A stretch of 64,000 nucleotides of DNA, taken from NCBI RefSeq assembly GCF_000062885.1, contig NC_009142.1, forward strand, positions 5,755,584-5,819,583, given 5' to 3'. Shown one piece after another: positions 34,280-42,250 of the stretch. Source of the DNA: Saccharopolyspora erythraea NRRL 2338. GTDB lineage: Bacteria > Actinomycetota > Actinomycetes > Mycobacteriales > Pseudonocardiaceae. Every line of letters begins with the position of its first letter. The stretch's first letter is position 1. The translations under genes and the position numbers were made by a program. Below the pieces are notes generated by a model. It did no database searches, was not told the origin of the DNA, and saw only the letters and a program-made list of their open reading frames with translations.

Positions 34280-35155
34280 CTATCCGCGCGACGCCGCCTC
34301 CAGGAGTTCTCGCAGGATGGCCTCGGCGTGGGTCCACAGCACCGAGCCTCCGGCGTCCGGCATGAGGTGTCGGGTGGCGCCGGGGATGCGTCCGGCCAGG
34401 CTCGCACCGAGGTCGGGTGAGTGCACCGGGCTCGTGTCGTGCTCGCCGTAGCAGAGGTGCACCGGCACGGCGATCTCCTCGACGGCGAACGGCCAGCGCC
34501 CCAGAACCAGCACCGTGTCACGGGCGTAGCCCGCGGGCCCCTGGGCGAATCCCCCGGCCATCGCTCGGCGCAGCGCCGCCTCGAATTCGGGCCGGCAGTA
34601 GACGGCGCGGTCCATCTCGGAGCTGCCCGCGATGATCATGTCCCACATCGCGTCCACGTCGCCGAAGCCCGCGAAGGTCTCCTCGGCCCTGCGGGGATCG
34701 GCGAGCACGGACCCCACGGTCTCCGCGACCTGCGGGTCGAGCCGGCCGGTGAAGCGCGGCAGCTCGTCCCCGCCTGCCACGACTGCGGCCGCCACCGCGA
34801 CGCCCCGCGCGGCGCACGCGAGCGCGAACGGCCCGCCGGTCGAGTACCCCACCACCGCCATGGCCGGCAGCTCGCGCCGCTCGGCGAAGTCCCGGACGTC
34901 TTCGGCGAAGTCGAGCAGCGTCCGGCCGGGTGCCGGGTCGGAGACCCCGAGACCGGGGCGGTCGACCGAGATCAGCCGGACTCCGAGTTCGTCGACGAGG
35001 TCGGTGCCGAACCCGAGGGTTCTGCTCTGGGCCGCTCCGGGGCACAGCAGCACCGCGGTCCCGTCCGCGGGACCCCACTCCGCCCAGCCCAGCACCCGGC
35101 CACCGCGCAGCTCGGTGCGTCCGAGCCGGGCGGGTTCGTCGATCCCGATCCGCAT
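34280..35155 (-). CDS. Alpha/beta hydrolase
   Basis: 291 residues from ATG 35155. Nucleophile elbow GYSTGG (Ser about 108), oxyanion part VLLCPGAAQSRTLGFG, acid residue in VHLCYGEHDTSPV and a late His region HLMPDAGG. It fits the alpha/beta hydrolase fold (esterase, haloperoxidase or epoxide hydrolase-like); the substrate cannot be told. Seventy nt downstream of the SsuD-like gene start-to-end orientation (same strand), so possibly co-transcribed with it. Confidence 0.82.
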   Translation of the reverse strand: MRIGIDEPARLGRTELRGGRVLGWAEWGPADGTAVLLCPGAAQSRTLGFGTDLVDELGVRLISVDRPGLGVSDPAPGRTLLDFAEDVRDFAERRELPAMAVVGYSTGGPFALACAARGVAVAAAVVAGGDELPRFTGRLDPQVAETVGSVLADPRRAEETFAGFGDVDAMWDMIIAGSSEMDRAVYCRPEFEAALRRAMAGGFAQGPAGYARDTVLVLGRWPFAVEEIAVPVHLCYGEHDTSPVHSPDLGASLAGRIPGATRHLMPDAGGSVLWTHAEAILRELLEAASRG

Positions 35156-35224
35156 CCGGCCATGCTCGCGCGGCGCGGAGCCCGGACGCACCTGATTAAC
35201 GCGCCCACCCAGCCGTGCGGCGTC

Positions 35225-36382
35225 CTACGAGCTGGCGGCGGGCGCGAAGGGAACGCTCGGCGCGTCCTGCTCGACTCCGGCCGGGTGCTGCCAGAGGCCC
35301 TTGCGGGCCAGGATCGGCAGCACGCCCTCACCGAACCAGTACGCCTCCTCCAGGTGCGGGTGGCCGGAGAGCACGAACTCGTCGATGCCGACGGCGTGGT
35401 ACTCCTCGATGCGCTCGGCGATCTCGGCGTGGCTGCCCACCAGCGCGGTCCCCGCGCCGCCGCGCACCAGCCCGACGCCGGCCCACAGGTTCGGGTAGAT
35501 CTGCAGGTTCGAGGTGGAACCGCCGTGCAGCGCCAGCATCCGCTTCTGGCCCTCGGACTCGCTGCGCCCGAGGCCGCTCTGCACGCGCTCGATGGTCTCC
35601 GGGTCCAGCGCGTCGAGCAGCCGCTGGGCCTCGGCCCAGGCTTGCTCGGAGGTGTCACGGCTGATGACGTGCAGGCGGATGCCGAAGCGCGGGCTGCGGC
35701 CCTGCTCGGCGGCGAGCTTGCGGACCCACGCGATCTTCTCGGCGACCTGCGCGGGCGGCTCGCCCCACGTCAGGTAGACGTCGGCGTGCTTGGCCGCGAC
35801 GTCGCCCGCGGCGGGTGAGGAACCGCCGAAGTACACCTGCGGCACCGGGTCCGGCGTCCGCTGGAGTTGCGCCCCCTCCACCCGCACGTGCTCGCCGGTG
35901 AAGTCGACCCGCTGCCCGCGCCACAGCTCGCGCACCACGTGCAGGAACTCGTCGGTCCTGGCGTAGCGGGCGTTCTTGTCGAGGAAGTCGCCGTAGGCGC
36001 GCTGCTCCTGGCTCTCGCCGCCGGTGACCACGTTGAGCAGCAGCCTGCCGCCGGAGTGGCGCTGGAAGGTGGCCGCCATCTGCGCGCCGAGCGTCGGCGA
36101 CAGCAGACCGGGGCGGAAGGCCACCAGGAACTTCAGCCGCTCGGTGACCTCGGTGAGCATCGCGGTCGACAGCCACGCGTCCTCGCACCACGCGCCGGTC
36201 GGCGTCAGGGCGCCGACGAAGCCGAGCTGTTCGGCGCTGCGCGCGATCTGGCCGAGGTAGGCCAGGGTGGCGGGCCGGGCGCTGGACGCGCTGTGGACGG
36301 ACACCCCGTGGCCACCACCCACGAGGTGGCGGCTGTCGCCGTAGGTGGGCAGGAACCAGTGGAAGGTGAGCGGGCTGGACAC
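35225..36382 (-). CDS. ssuD: FMNH2-dependent alkanesulfonate monooxygenase (SsuD-like)
   Basis: 385 residues, near the 380 of E. coli SsuD. GTG 36382 follows AGGAGG by 5 nt. Luciferase-like TIM barrel: FHWFLPTYGDSRHLVGGGHG, QLGFVGALTPTGAWCEDAWL (with the Cys seen in SsuD), MAATFQRHSGGRLLLNVVTGGE, and GSHAEIAERIEEYHAVGIDEFVLSGHPHLEEAYWFGEGVLP. It splits alkanesulfonates to aldehyde and sulfite for sulfur supply. No ssuABC transporter or ssuE reductase gene lies in the window, so a related luciferase-type role remains possible. Confidence 0.85.
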   Translation of the reverse strand: MSSPLTFHWFLPTYGDSRHLVGGGHGVSVHSASSARPATLAYLGQIARSAEQLGFVGALTPTGAWCEDAWLSTAMLTEVTERLKFLVAFRPGLLSPTLGAQMAATFQRHSGGRLLLNVVTGGESQEQRAYGDFLDKNARYARTDEFLHVVRELWRGQRVDFTGEHVRVEGAQLQRTPDPVPQVYFGGSSPAAGDVAAKHADVYLTWGEPPAQVAEKIAWVRKLAAEQGRSPRFGIRLHVISRDTSEQAWAEAQRLLDALDPETIERVQSGLGRSESEGQKRMLALHGGSTSNLQIYPNLWAGVGLVRGGAGTALVGSHAEIAERIEEYHAVGIDEFVLSGHPHLEEAYWFGEGVLPILARKGLWQHPAGVEQDAPSVPFAPAASS

Positions 36383-36708
36383 GCGGTCCTCCTGTGTTGT
36401 GCCGGTGCTTGGCCGCGGACATCGGCGTGCTGACTGTCCGCAGTGGACGGACGGGTACCCGGTCGCGGGCACCCGGTTCAGATCACCGGCGACACGCCTG
36501 CGTCGTGACGCGGAGGAAGTCCACGTGACGACGTTTGGTAAGCAGCGCGCTCATCACGAGTTCATCGCAACATCGGCGCGAACACCGTGTCAACGCGGTC
36601 CCAGCACGCGGACGACGCTCGCGCGTCCGGGTGGAACCGATCGCCGGGTCCCGGCGTCGGAGGCAACGCGGGACCGGGAGGGTGCCCGCGGTGAAGAGGA
36701 GATCGCCG
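36383..36708. other. Divergent intergenic region ssuD / lipoprotein
   Basis: 326 nt without a supported gene. It contains two adjacent CGGGT-CCG type dyads (36452-36476) and CGTCGTGACG near 36503, which may be regulator sites. No riboswitch consensus was recognised. Confidence 0.4.
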
Positions 36709-37221
36709 ATGCGTCGCCGTCGTGTTGCCGGGCTGTTGCTGGTCGTCCTGCCGCTCGTGGGGTGCGGCATGGCCGAACCCGTCCCGCCCGGCGAGCCGGC
36801 GGTGCACTCGCAGGCACCGGCTCCGCCGCCCGCGCCGTCGCCCGCACCCGCGCCGTTCGACCTCGACGCCGCGCTGGCGTTGATCGAGCAGCAGGGCTTC
36901 ACCCCGGACGTGCCCGAGACCGCGCTGCGGGGGCCGATCCGGGCGATCAGCTCGACGTGCACCGGTAGCGCCAACGGCCGGTGCCGGGCGGTGTTCTTCT
37001 TCGACGGGCAGGCGTTCGTGCAGAAGGTCGAGGCCGGGCTGGTGCGCATCCTCGAGCAGGACGGCACGCAGGTCCGGCTGGAGTTCCCCCAGTACGGGCC
37101 CGACGACCCCGGGTGCTGCCCGAGCGGGCAGCCGTCGGTGCACACCATCCGCGTCGACAACGGCGCGCTGGTCGCCGAGCCGCCGGTCGGCTGGAATCCG
37201 AACCGCCCGAGCGACTACTGA
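36709..37221 (+). CDS. LppP/LprE-type lipoprotein
   Basis: 170 residues from ATG 36709 (GAGGAG, 7 nt spacing). Signal peptide RRVAGLLLVVLPLVGC with lipobox Cys about 20, then a Pro/Ala linker. The mature part reads LDAALALIEQQGFTPDVPE, IRAISSTCTGSANGRCRAVFFFDGQAFVQKV and VRLEFPQYGPDDPGCCPSGQPSVHTIRVDNG, which matches the LppP/LprE lipoprotein family of mycobacteria and relatives, with paired Cys suggesting disulfides. Role in the envelope unknown. Convergent with the J-domain gene, 18 nt apart. Confidence 0.8.
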   Translation: MRRRRVAGLLLVVLPLVGCGMAEPVPPGEPAVHSQAPAPPPAPSPAPAPFDLDAALALIEQQGFTPDVPETALRGPIRAISSTCTGSANGRCRAVFFFDGQAFVQKVEAGLVRILEQDGTQVRLEFPQYGPDDPGCCPSGQPSVHTIRVDNGALVAEPPVGWNPNRPSDY

Positions 37222-37239
37222 CGACGGGCCGCCCCACCG

Positions 37240-38340
37240 TCAGTCCGAGACGACCTGCTGGAGGACCGCGCCGAAGATGTCGCGGTCGACGACCGCCGGC
37301 TCGGCCGCCAGCCACTCGCCGATCTCGCGCACGAACTGCTCCGGGGTCAGCGGCGCGGCCGCGGAGTCGGGCTGCTCGCCCGTGGTCACCTCGCCTGCCC
37401 GGCTCGGGTAGATCACCAGCGCACCGCGCACCTCGATGTCGGGCAGCAGGTCGGCGAAGGCCGCGACGCCTTCCGGCAGCCGGGTGCCGCCGCCGCGGAA
37501 CGGGTGCCCGTTGCGCCACAGGACGCCGTCCTCGTCGGCGTTGTAGTGCCCCGGCAGCCACCGCTTCGACTCGATCAGCACCAGCCTGCGCCCGCACAGC
37601 ACGGCGTGGTCGACGTCGGCGAACACCGACTCCGGCCAGGCCAGCCCGTGGAAGATCCGCACGCCCGGCAGCCGGGTCAGGTAGGTGGCCAGCAGCTCGG
37701 CGGTGAGCTGCTTGGGCGGCGCGTCGTGCTGGTCGTCGGGTTTGCCGAACACCTTGCGGCCGCGGAACTCGGCGGCGAACAGCCGGTCGGTCCTGCGGGC
37801 CTCCACGAAGCGGCGCAGCAGCAACAGCACCACGACCCCGGCGGCCACCAGCAGCGACAGCCACACCGCCATCAGCACCACGTCGAGCTCGACCGCCAGA
37901 CCGGCCAGCAGCAACAGCGTCCAGCCTCCGAGCAGCCCCATCACCGGCCCGCTCTCCGGACCGGTCACCGGCACGTACCGGATGCGCTCGTCCGGGTCGA
38001 CGAGGTCCCACCACGGGATGTCGTCGGGGCTGAGCCTGGGCAGCCCGGGCACAAAGTCCGGGTCGTCGCCGAACTCCCGCCGCGGGGCGGCGGCGCGGCG
38101 GGTCCTCGGCCTGCGCACCGGCACCGGCATCTCGGCGATGACGCCGACGCCGTCGTAGTCCGCCCGGCGCACCGGGTCGTTGAGCGTCTCGAAAGCCTCC
38201 CGCAGGAGCCGGAACGTGCCCGCCGTCCCGCCCACGTCCGGATGCATGGTCCGGGCAAGGGTCCGATACGCCGATTTGATCTCCGCTGCCGTGGCTTCGC
38301 GGTCCACACCCAAGAGCTCGTAATAGTCGACGCCGCGCAC
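37240..38340 (-). CDS. Membrane protein with N-terminal J domain and C-terminal NERD-like nuclease domain
   Basis: 366 residues from GTG 38340 (GGAGG 11 nt upstream). J domain at about 4-60: DYYELLGVDREATAAEIKSAYRTLARTMHPDVGG with HPD intact. Two hydrophobic segments follow at about 135-180, then a basic stretch, then VFADVDHAVLCGRRLVLIESKRWLPGHY (about 238-265), which resembles NERD domains (D...ExKxW) of the restriction-nuclease-like fold. HPD implies DnaK recruitment; the nuclease-like part faces the cytoplasm if both helices cross. Such an architecture is unusual, and its substrate is unknown. Confidence 0.78.
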   Translation of the reverse strand: MRGVDYYELLGVDREATAAEIKSAYRTLARTMHPDVGGTAGTFRLLREAFETLNDPVRRADYDGVGVIAEMPVPVRRPRTRRAAAPRREFGDDPDFVPGLPRLSPDDIPWWDLVDPDERIRYVPVTGPESGPVMGLLGGWTLLLLAGLAVELDVVLMAVWLSLLVAAGVVVLLLLRRFVEARRTDRLFAAEFRGRKVFGKPDDQHDAPPKQLTAELLATYLTRLPGVRIFHGLAWPESVFADVDHAVLCGRRLVLIESKRWLPGHYNADEDGVLWRNGHPFRGGGTRLPEGVAAFADLLPDIEVRGALVIYPSRAGEVTTGEQPDSAAAPLTPEQFVREIGEWLAAEPAVVDRDIFGAVLQQVVSD

Positions 38341-38419
38341 GAACTCGCCCACCTCCCAGTACCGGCGCGCACATGATATTGGGCCTTGGAAGATCAAGAT
38401 CAATCAGATGGGCGAGTGA

Positions 38420-38659
38420 TTATTCGTCGTCGACCTCCAGCAGGTTCTGCCCGGTCCGCACCTCCTCGCCGTCGTCCAGCAGGAAGCGCGCGGCGGTGCC
38501 GCTGCTCTCGGTCCTGACCTGGCTGTAGGTCTTCATGGTCTCGATCACGCCGACGGTCTGGCCCGCGTCGACGTGCCCGCCCTCGGCCACGTACGGGTCG
38601 GCGTCCGGCGCCGGCCTGCGGTAGAACACGCCTTCGCTGGTTGCTTTCACGGTTGACAT
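38420..38659 (-). CDS. Solo biotinyl/lipoyl-domain protein
   Basis: 79 residues: essentially only an attachment domain. GVFYRRPAPDADPYVAEGGHVDAGQTVGVIETMKTYSQVRTESSGTAARFLLDDGEEVRTGQNLLEV shows the hammerhead fold with Lys43 in ETMKT, comparable to EAMKM of biotin carriers. ATG 38659. There are no carboxylase, biotin ligase or transcarboxylase genes nearby, so it may serve as BCCP for an enzyme encoded elsewhere. It lies 79 nt upstream of the J-domain gene in the same orientation. Confidence 0.82.
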   Translation of the reverse strand: MSTVKATSEGVFYRRPAPDADPYVAEGGHVDAGQTVGVIETMKTYSQVRTESSGTAARFLLDDGEEVRTGQNLLEVDDE

Positions 38660-38734
38660 GCCTCGTACGGTGCCCCGGCACCGGTGGGATCGCCACCGCA
38701 GCGCCCGCCGGCGTGACACCCGGCCGCGGGCGGC

Positions 38735-39736
38735 TCACGCGGGCCGGAGCCGGACGCGGTAGCCGATCAGCCCGCCCACGACCAGCGGGATCCACATCAC
38801 CAGGATGCGGAACACGACCACTGCCGCCGCGGCGATGCCCACCGGCGTGTCGTAGGAGACCAGGACGGCCGCGGCGCCGACCTCGGCGAAGCCGACCCCG
38901 CCCGGCAGCACCCCGACGATGCCGAACAGCGTGGAGACCGCGTAGGCCACCAGCGCGACCAGCGGGCGGTCACCGGCGCCGACCGCGGCCATCGACGCCC
39001 ACAGCAGGGCCGCGCCGAGCAGGTCGACCGCCACCGCGAAGCACAGCGCGGGCACCGTGGCGCGGGGCGAGTCGCGCATCGCGGCCACCGCGTCGTAGAG
39101 CTCGTCGGCGCCCTGGGTGTCGTGCTCGCGCGCGGGGCGCCGCAGCACCCGGTCGGCCAGCCGCGCGGGCAGCGTCCACAGCCTGCGGACCACGTCCCTG
39201 CTGCGCACCGCCGCGACGATCGCAGCGACGCGGACCACCAGCCCGGCCGCGAAGATCACCAGGGCGAGCAACTCGGCACGGGTGAGCCGCCCGTCGACGC
39301 ACACGACCAGGATTCCCGCGCCCAGCGTGACGACGAAGGCGACCTCGGCGAGCTGGGCGGCGGCCAGGTACGCCGCGGTGACCCTTCCCCGCGGCAGCCC
39401 GCGCTGGCGGGCGTCGTAGGCGAAGGAGGCCAGGCCCGCGACGTTGCCGGACTTCACCGCCAGGTTCAGCGCGATCGAGGACAGCGTGACCGGCACCAGG
39501 CGGCCGAGTTCGGCATAGCCGCCCACGCCGACCACCCGCCGGGCGGCGGCGTGCAGCAACGTCCAGTTCAGCCACCAGACCAGCAGCAGGAGCACGGCCA
39601 GCGACAGCCGGTGGCCGTCGGCCGTGCGCAGCGCCCGCGCCGCCTCCGGGATGTCCTTGCGGTTGGCCCACACCAGCAGGGCCAGCGCGGCCAGCACCGC
39701 CAGCGCGGCGGCGAACCGCACCCACCGTTTCCGCAC
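38735..39736 (-). CDS. Flippase-like integral membrane protein (UPF0104/LPG synthase TM domain)
   Basis: 333 residues from GTG 39736, about eight helices. Seen: RKDIPEAARALRTADGHRLSLAVLLLLVWWLNWTLLHAAARRV at the N-terminus, and FGIVGVLPGGVGFAEVGAAAVLVSYDTPVGIAAAAVVVFRILVMWIPLVVGG at the C-terminus, the signature of UPF0104 / lysylphosphatidylglycerol synthase-type membrane regions. The family is thought to move lipids or polyprenyl-linked sugars across the membrane. In a cell with arabinogalactan it might serve envelope assembly, but no partner is next to it. Confidence 0.82.
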   Translation of the reverse strand: MRKRWVRFAAALAVLAALALLVWANRKDIPEAARALRTADGHRLSLAVLLLLVWWLNWTLLHAAARRVVGVGGYAELGRLVPVTLSSIALNLAVKSGNVAGLASFAYDARQRGLPRGRVTAAYLAAAQLAEVAFVVTLGAGILVVCVDGRLTRAELLALVIFAAGLVVRVAAIVAAVRSRDVVRRLWTLPARLADRVLRRPAREHDTQGADELYDAVAAMRDSPRATVPALCFAVAVDLLGAALLWASMAAVGAGDRPLVALVAYAVSTLFGIVGVLPGGVGFAEVGAAAVLVSYDTPVGIAAAAVVVFRILVMWIPLVVGGLIGYRVRLRPA

Positions 39737-39888
39737 CCGCCCAGCGTCGCAGGTCACCGGCGCTTGCGCGCGCACAGCGGACACGACCGCGGTCCGATGT
39801 GGACTCACTGCGGAAAACCGGGCGACCGCGCGGGCGGGCTGCGGCAGAATGCCGTCGGTGCGGCGTCGAGCGCGGAGGCGGTCTGGTG

Positions 39889-40449
39889 ATGGAGGCGTTC
39901 CTGGAAACCGAGCGGATGGTCCTGCGCAGGATCACCCAGGACGACCGCGACGAGCTGTTCGCGCTGCACAACGACCCCGAGGTGATGCGCTACCTCAACG
40001 GCGGCAGGCCGGTGCCGGCCGAGGACGTCGACGGCAGCCTCCAGCGCATGCTCGGCTGGTACGAGCGCGGGCCGTTCGGCTACTGGCCCGCCATCGAGAA
40101 GGCCACCGGTGACTTCCTGGGCTGGTTCCTGTTGCGGCCGCGGGAGGACGACGAGCCGGGCACCGTCGAGCTCGGTTACCGGCTGCACAAGGCGGCGTGG
40201 GGCCGGGGCTACGCCACCGAGGGCTCGCTCGCGCTGATCCGCAAGGGCTTCGCCGAGCTGGGCGTGCGGCGGGTGTACGCGCAGACGATGACGGTGAACA
40301 AGGGCTCCCGGCGGGTGATGGAGAAGGCCGGGCTGCGCTACGTCCGGACCTTCGACGGCGACTTCGAGGAGCCGATCGCCGGGTCCGAGCACGGGGAGGT
40401 CGAGTACGCGATCGACCTCGACCAGTGGCGGCGCGGCACCGGCGGGTGA
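39889..40449 (+). CDS. RimJ/RimL-type GNAT acetyltransferase
   Basis: 186 residues. ETERMVLRRITQDDRDELFALHNDPEVMRYLNGG begins the family, the acetyl-CoA site is ELGYRLHKAAWGRGYATEGSLALI, and the end is YAQTMTVNKGSRRVMEKAGLRYVRTF. RimJ/L-like enzymes acetylate N-termini or small amines; target unknown. ATG 39889 with GGAGG about 11 nt upstream. A terminator follows. Confidence 0.88.
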   Translation: MEAFLETERMVLRRITQDDRDELFALHNDPEVMRYLNGGRPVPAEDVDGSLQRMLGWYERGPFGYWPAIEKATGDFLGWFLLRPREDDEPGTVELGYRLHKAAWGRGYATEGSLALIRKGFAELGVRRVYAQTMTVNKGSRRVMEKAGLRYVRTFDGDFEEPIAGSEHGEVEYAIDLDQWRRGTGG

Positions 40450-40465
40450 GCCGGGCCCGGAATGC

Positions 40466-40499
40466 GAAAAACCCGCTGACCTGGTGCAGGTCAGCGGGT
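40466..40499 (-). terminator. Rho-independent terminator of the inositol operon
   Basis: ACCCGCTGACCTG (40471-40483) pairs perfectly with CAGGTCAGCGGGT (40487-40499) with a 3-nt loop. On the minus strand it is followed by TTTTT (plus AAAAA at 40467-40471), so it stops leftward transcription. The mmsA stop is 230 nt before it, leaving a long 3' untranslated part with further GC-rich dyads. It may also stop the acetyltransferase transcript. Confidence 0.85.
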
Positions 40500-40728
40500 C
40501 TCCCACGCGGACGGCCGAAACGGCCGGTGGCCGTTCCTCCCTTTTGGCCGCCCCGAAAGCCGCTCGCGGACCAGATTGGCGCCGGTACCGCCCGCGGCTA
40601 GTCTCTGCCGCCCCCCGGGTGCGCCGTAGCACGCCGGAAGGGCACCCGGATTCTATCCGTTGTCGCCGGTTTCGCCGAGTGCGACGTACGCCCGGGCGTG
40701 GCGCGACCGGCAGGACGCCGGTCCCGCC

Positions 40729-42222
40729 TCAGCTGTTGGCGGGGAAGCCGAGGTCGATGCCGCCGTCGCTGGGGTCGGGCCAGCGGGTGGTGACGACCTT
40801 GCCGCGGGTGTAGAAGTGGATGCCGTCGTTGCCGTAGATGTGGTGGTCGCCGAACAGGGAGTCCTTCCAGCCGCCGAAGGAGTGGTAGCCCACCGGGACG
40901 GGGATGGGGACGTTGATGCCGACCATGCCCGCCTCCACCTCGAGCTTGAAGCGGCGGGCGGCGCCGCCGTCGCGGGTGAACAGGGCGGTGCCGTTGCCCC
41001 ACTTCGATGAGTTGATCAGTTCCAGGGCCTGTTCGTAGCTCTCGGCGCGCATCACCGCCAGCACCGGGCCGAAGATCTCGTCGGTGTAGGCGGTCATCTC
41101 CGGGGTGACCTTGTCCAGCAGGCTGACCCCGACGAAGAACCCGTTCTCGTGACCCTCGACCTTGAGGTCGGTGCCGTCGACGACGACCTCGGCGCCCTGC
41201 TCGCGGGCCTGGGGCACGTAGGAGGCGACCTTGTCGCGGTGGGCGGCGGTGACCAGCGGGCCCATCTCGGAGGTGGGGTCGGTGCCGGGGCCGATGCGCA
41301 GGGTGCGGGCGCGTGCGGCGATCTTGTCCACCAGCTCGTCGCCGATCGGGTCGACCGCGACGACCACGGAGATGGCCATGCAGCGCTCCCCGGCCGAGCC
41401 GTAGGCGGCCGAGACCGCGGCGTCGGCGGCGTGGTCCAGGTCGGCGTCGGGCAGCACCAGCATGTGGTTCTTGGCCCCGCCCAGGGCCTGCACCCGCTTG
41501 CCGTGGGCGCCGGCGGTGTCGTGGACGTAGCGGGCGATCGGGGTCGAGCCCACGAACGACACGGCCTTGACCTCGGGGTGGGTCAGCAGCCGGTCCACGG
41601 CCTCCTTGTCGCCGTTGACCAGGTTGAGCACCCCGTCGGGCACGCCGGCCTGGGTGGCCAGCTCGACCAGCCGCGCGGTTGCCGAGGGGTCCTTCTCGCT
41701 GGGCTTGAGCACCATGGTGTTGCCGCAGGCGATCGCGACGGGGAACATCCACATCGGCACCATGGCGGGGAAGTTGAACGGGGTGATCCCGGCGACCACG
41801 CCGAGGGGCTGGCGGATCGACTCCACGTCCACCCTGCTGGAGACCTGGGTCGACAGCTCTCCCTTGAGCAGCTGCGGGATCGAGCAGGCCAGCTCGACGA
41901 TCTCCAGACCGCGGGCGACCTCGCCGAGGGCGTCGGAGTGGACCTTGCCGTGCTCGGCGGTGATCAGCGAGGCGATCTCGTCCCGGTGCTGGTGCACGAG
42001 CTCGCGGTAGTCGAACAGGATCTGGGTGCGCTTGGACAGCGACACCTGGCCCCAGTCGGTGAAGGCCTTGGCCGCGGCGGCCACGGCGTTGTCCACCTCG
42101 GCCGTGCCGGCCAGGGCGACCTGACCGGTCTGCTCACCGGTGGCGGGGTTGGTCACGACGCCGAAACGACCCGAGGTCCCCTCGACCGCCGCACCATCGA
42201 TCCAATGCTGAATGGTCTTCAA
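40729..42222 (-). CDS. mmsA: Methylmalonate-semialdehyde dehydrogenase (acylating)
   Basis: 497 residues, an aldehyde dehydrogenase with the MmsA/IolA marks: GVVAGITPFNFPAMVPMWMFPVAIACGNTMVLKPSEKDPS, ALGGAKNHMLVLPDADLD (where the usual catalytic Glu is replaced, as in acylating members), and GSAGERCMAISVVVAV with the catalytic Cys. The last steps of inositol breakdown give malonate semialdehyde, which it converts to acetyl-CoA with NAD and CoA. Last gene of the operon, 28 nt after iolD. Confidence 0.94.
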   Translation of the reverse strand: MKTIQHWIDGAAVEGTSGRFGVVTNPATGEQTGQVALAGTAEVDNAVAAAAKAFTDWGQVSLSKRTQILFDYRELVHQHRDEIASLITAEHGKVHSDALGEVARGLEIVELACSIPQLLKGELSTQVSSRVDVESIRQPLGVVAGITPFNFPAMVPMWMFPVAIACGNTMVLKPSEKDPSATARLVELATQAGVPDGVLNLVNGDKEAVDRLLTHPEVKAVSFVGSTPIARYVHDTAGAHGKRVQALGGAKNHMLVLPDADLDHAADAAVSAAYGSAGERCMAISVVVAVDPIGDELVDKIAARARTLRIGPGTDPTSEMGPLVTAAHRDKVASYVPQAREQGAEVVVDGTDLKVEGHENGFFVGVSLLDKVTPEMTAYTDEIFGPVLAVMRAESYEQALELINSSKWGNGTALFTRDGGAARRFKLEVEAGMVGINVPIPVPVGYHSFGGWKDSLFGDHHIYGNDGIHFYTRGKVVTTRWPDPSDGGIDLGFPANS

Positions 42223-42250
42223 AGCAGTTCCTTCACGTCCGTCGTGGCGG

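Noticed and set aside
36383-36535. Possible riboswitch in the ssuD leader
   Set aside because: Only small dyads are seen; no SAM, cobalamin or other consensus core was recognised.
40466-40505. Hairpin considered as part of a tRNA
   Set aside because: No TTCGA loop, no CCA-type acceptor stem; a run of T on the minus strand makes it a terminator.
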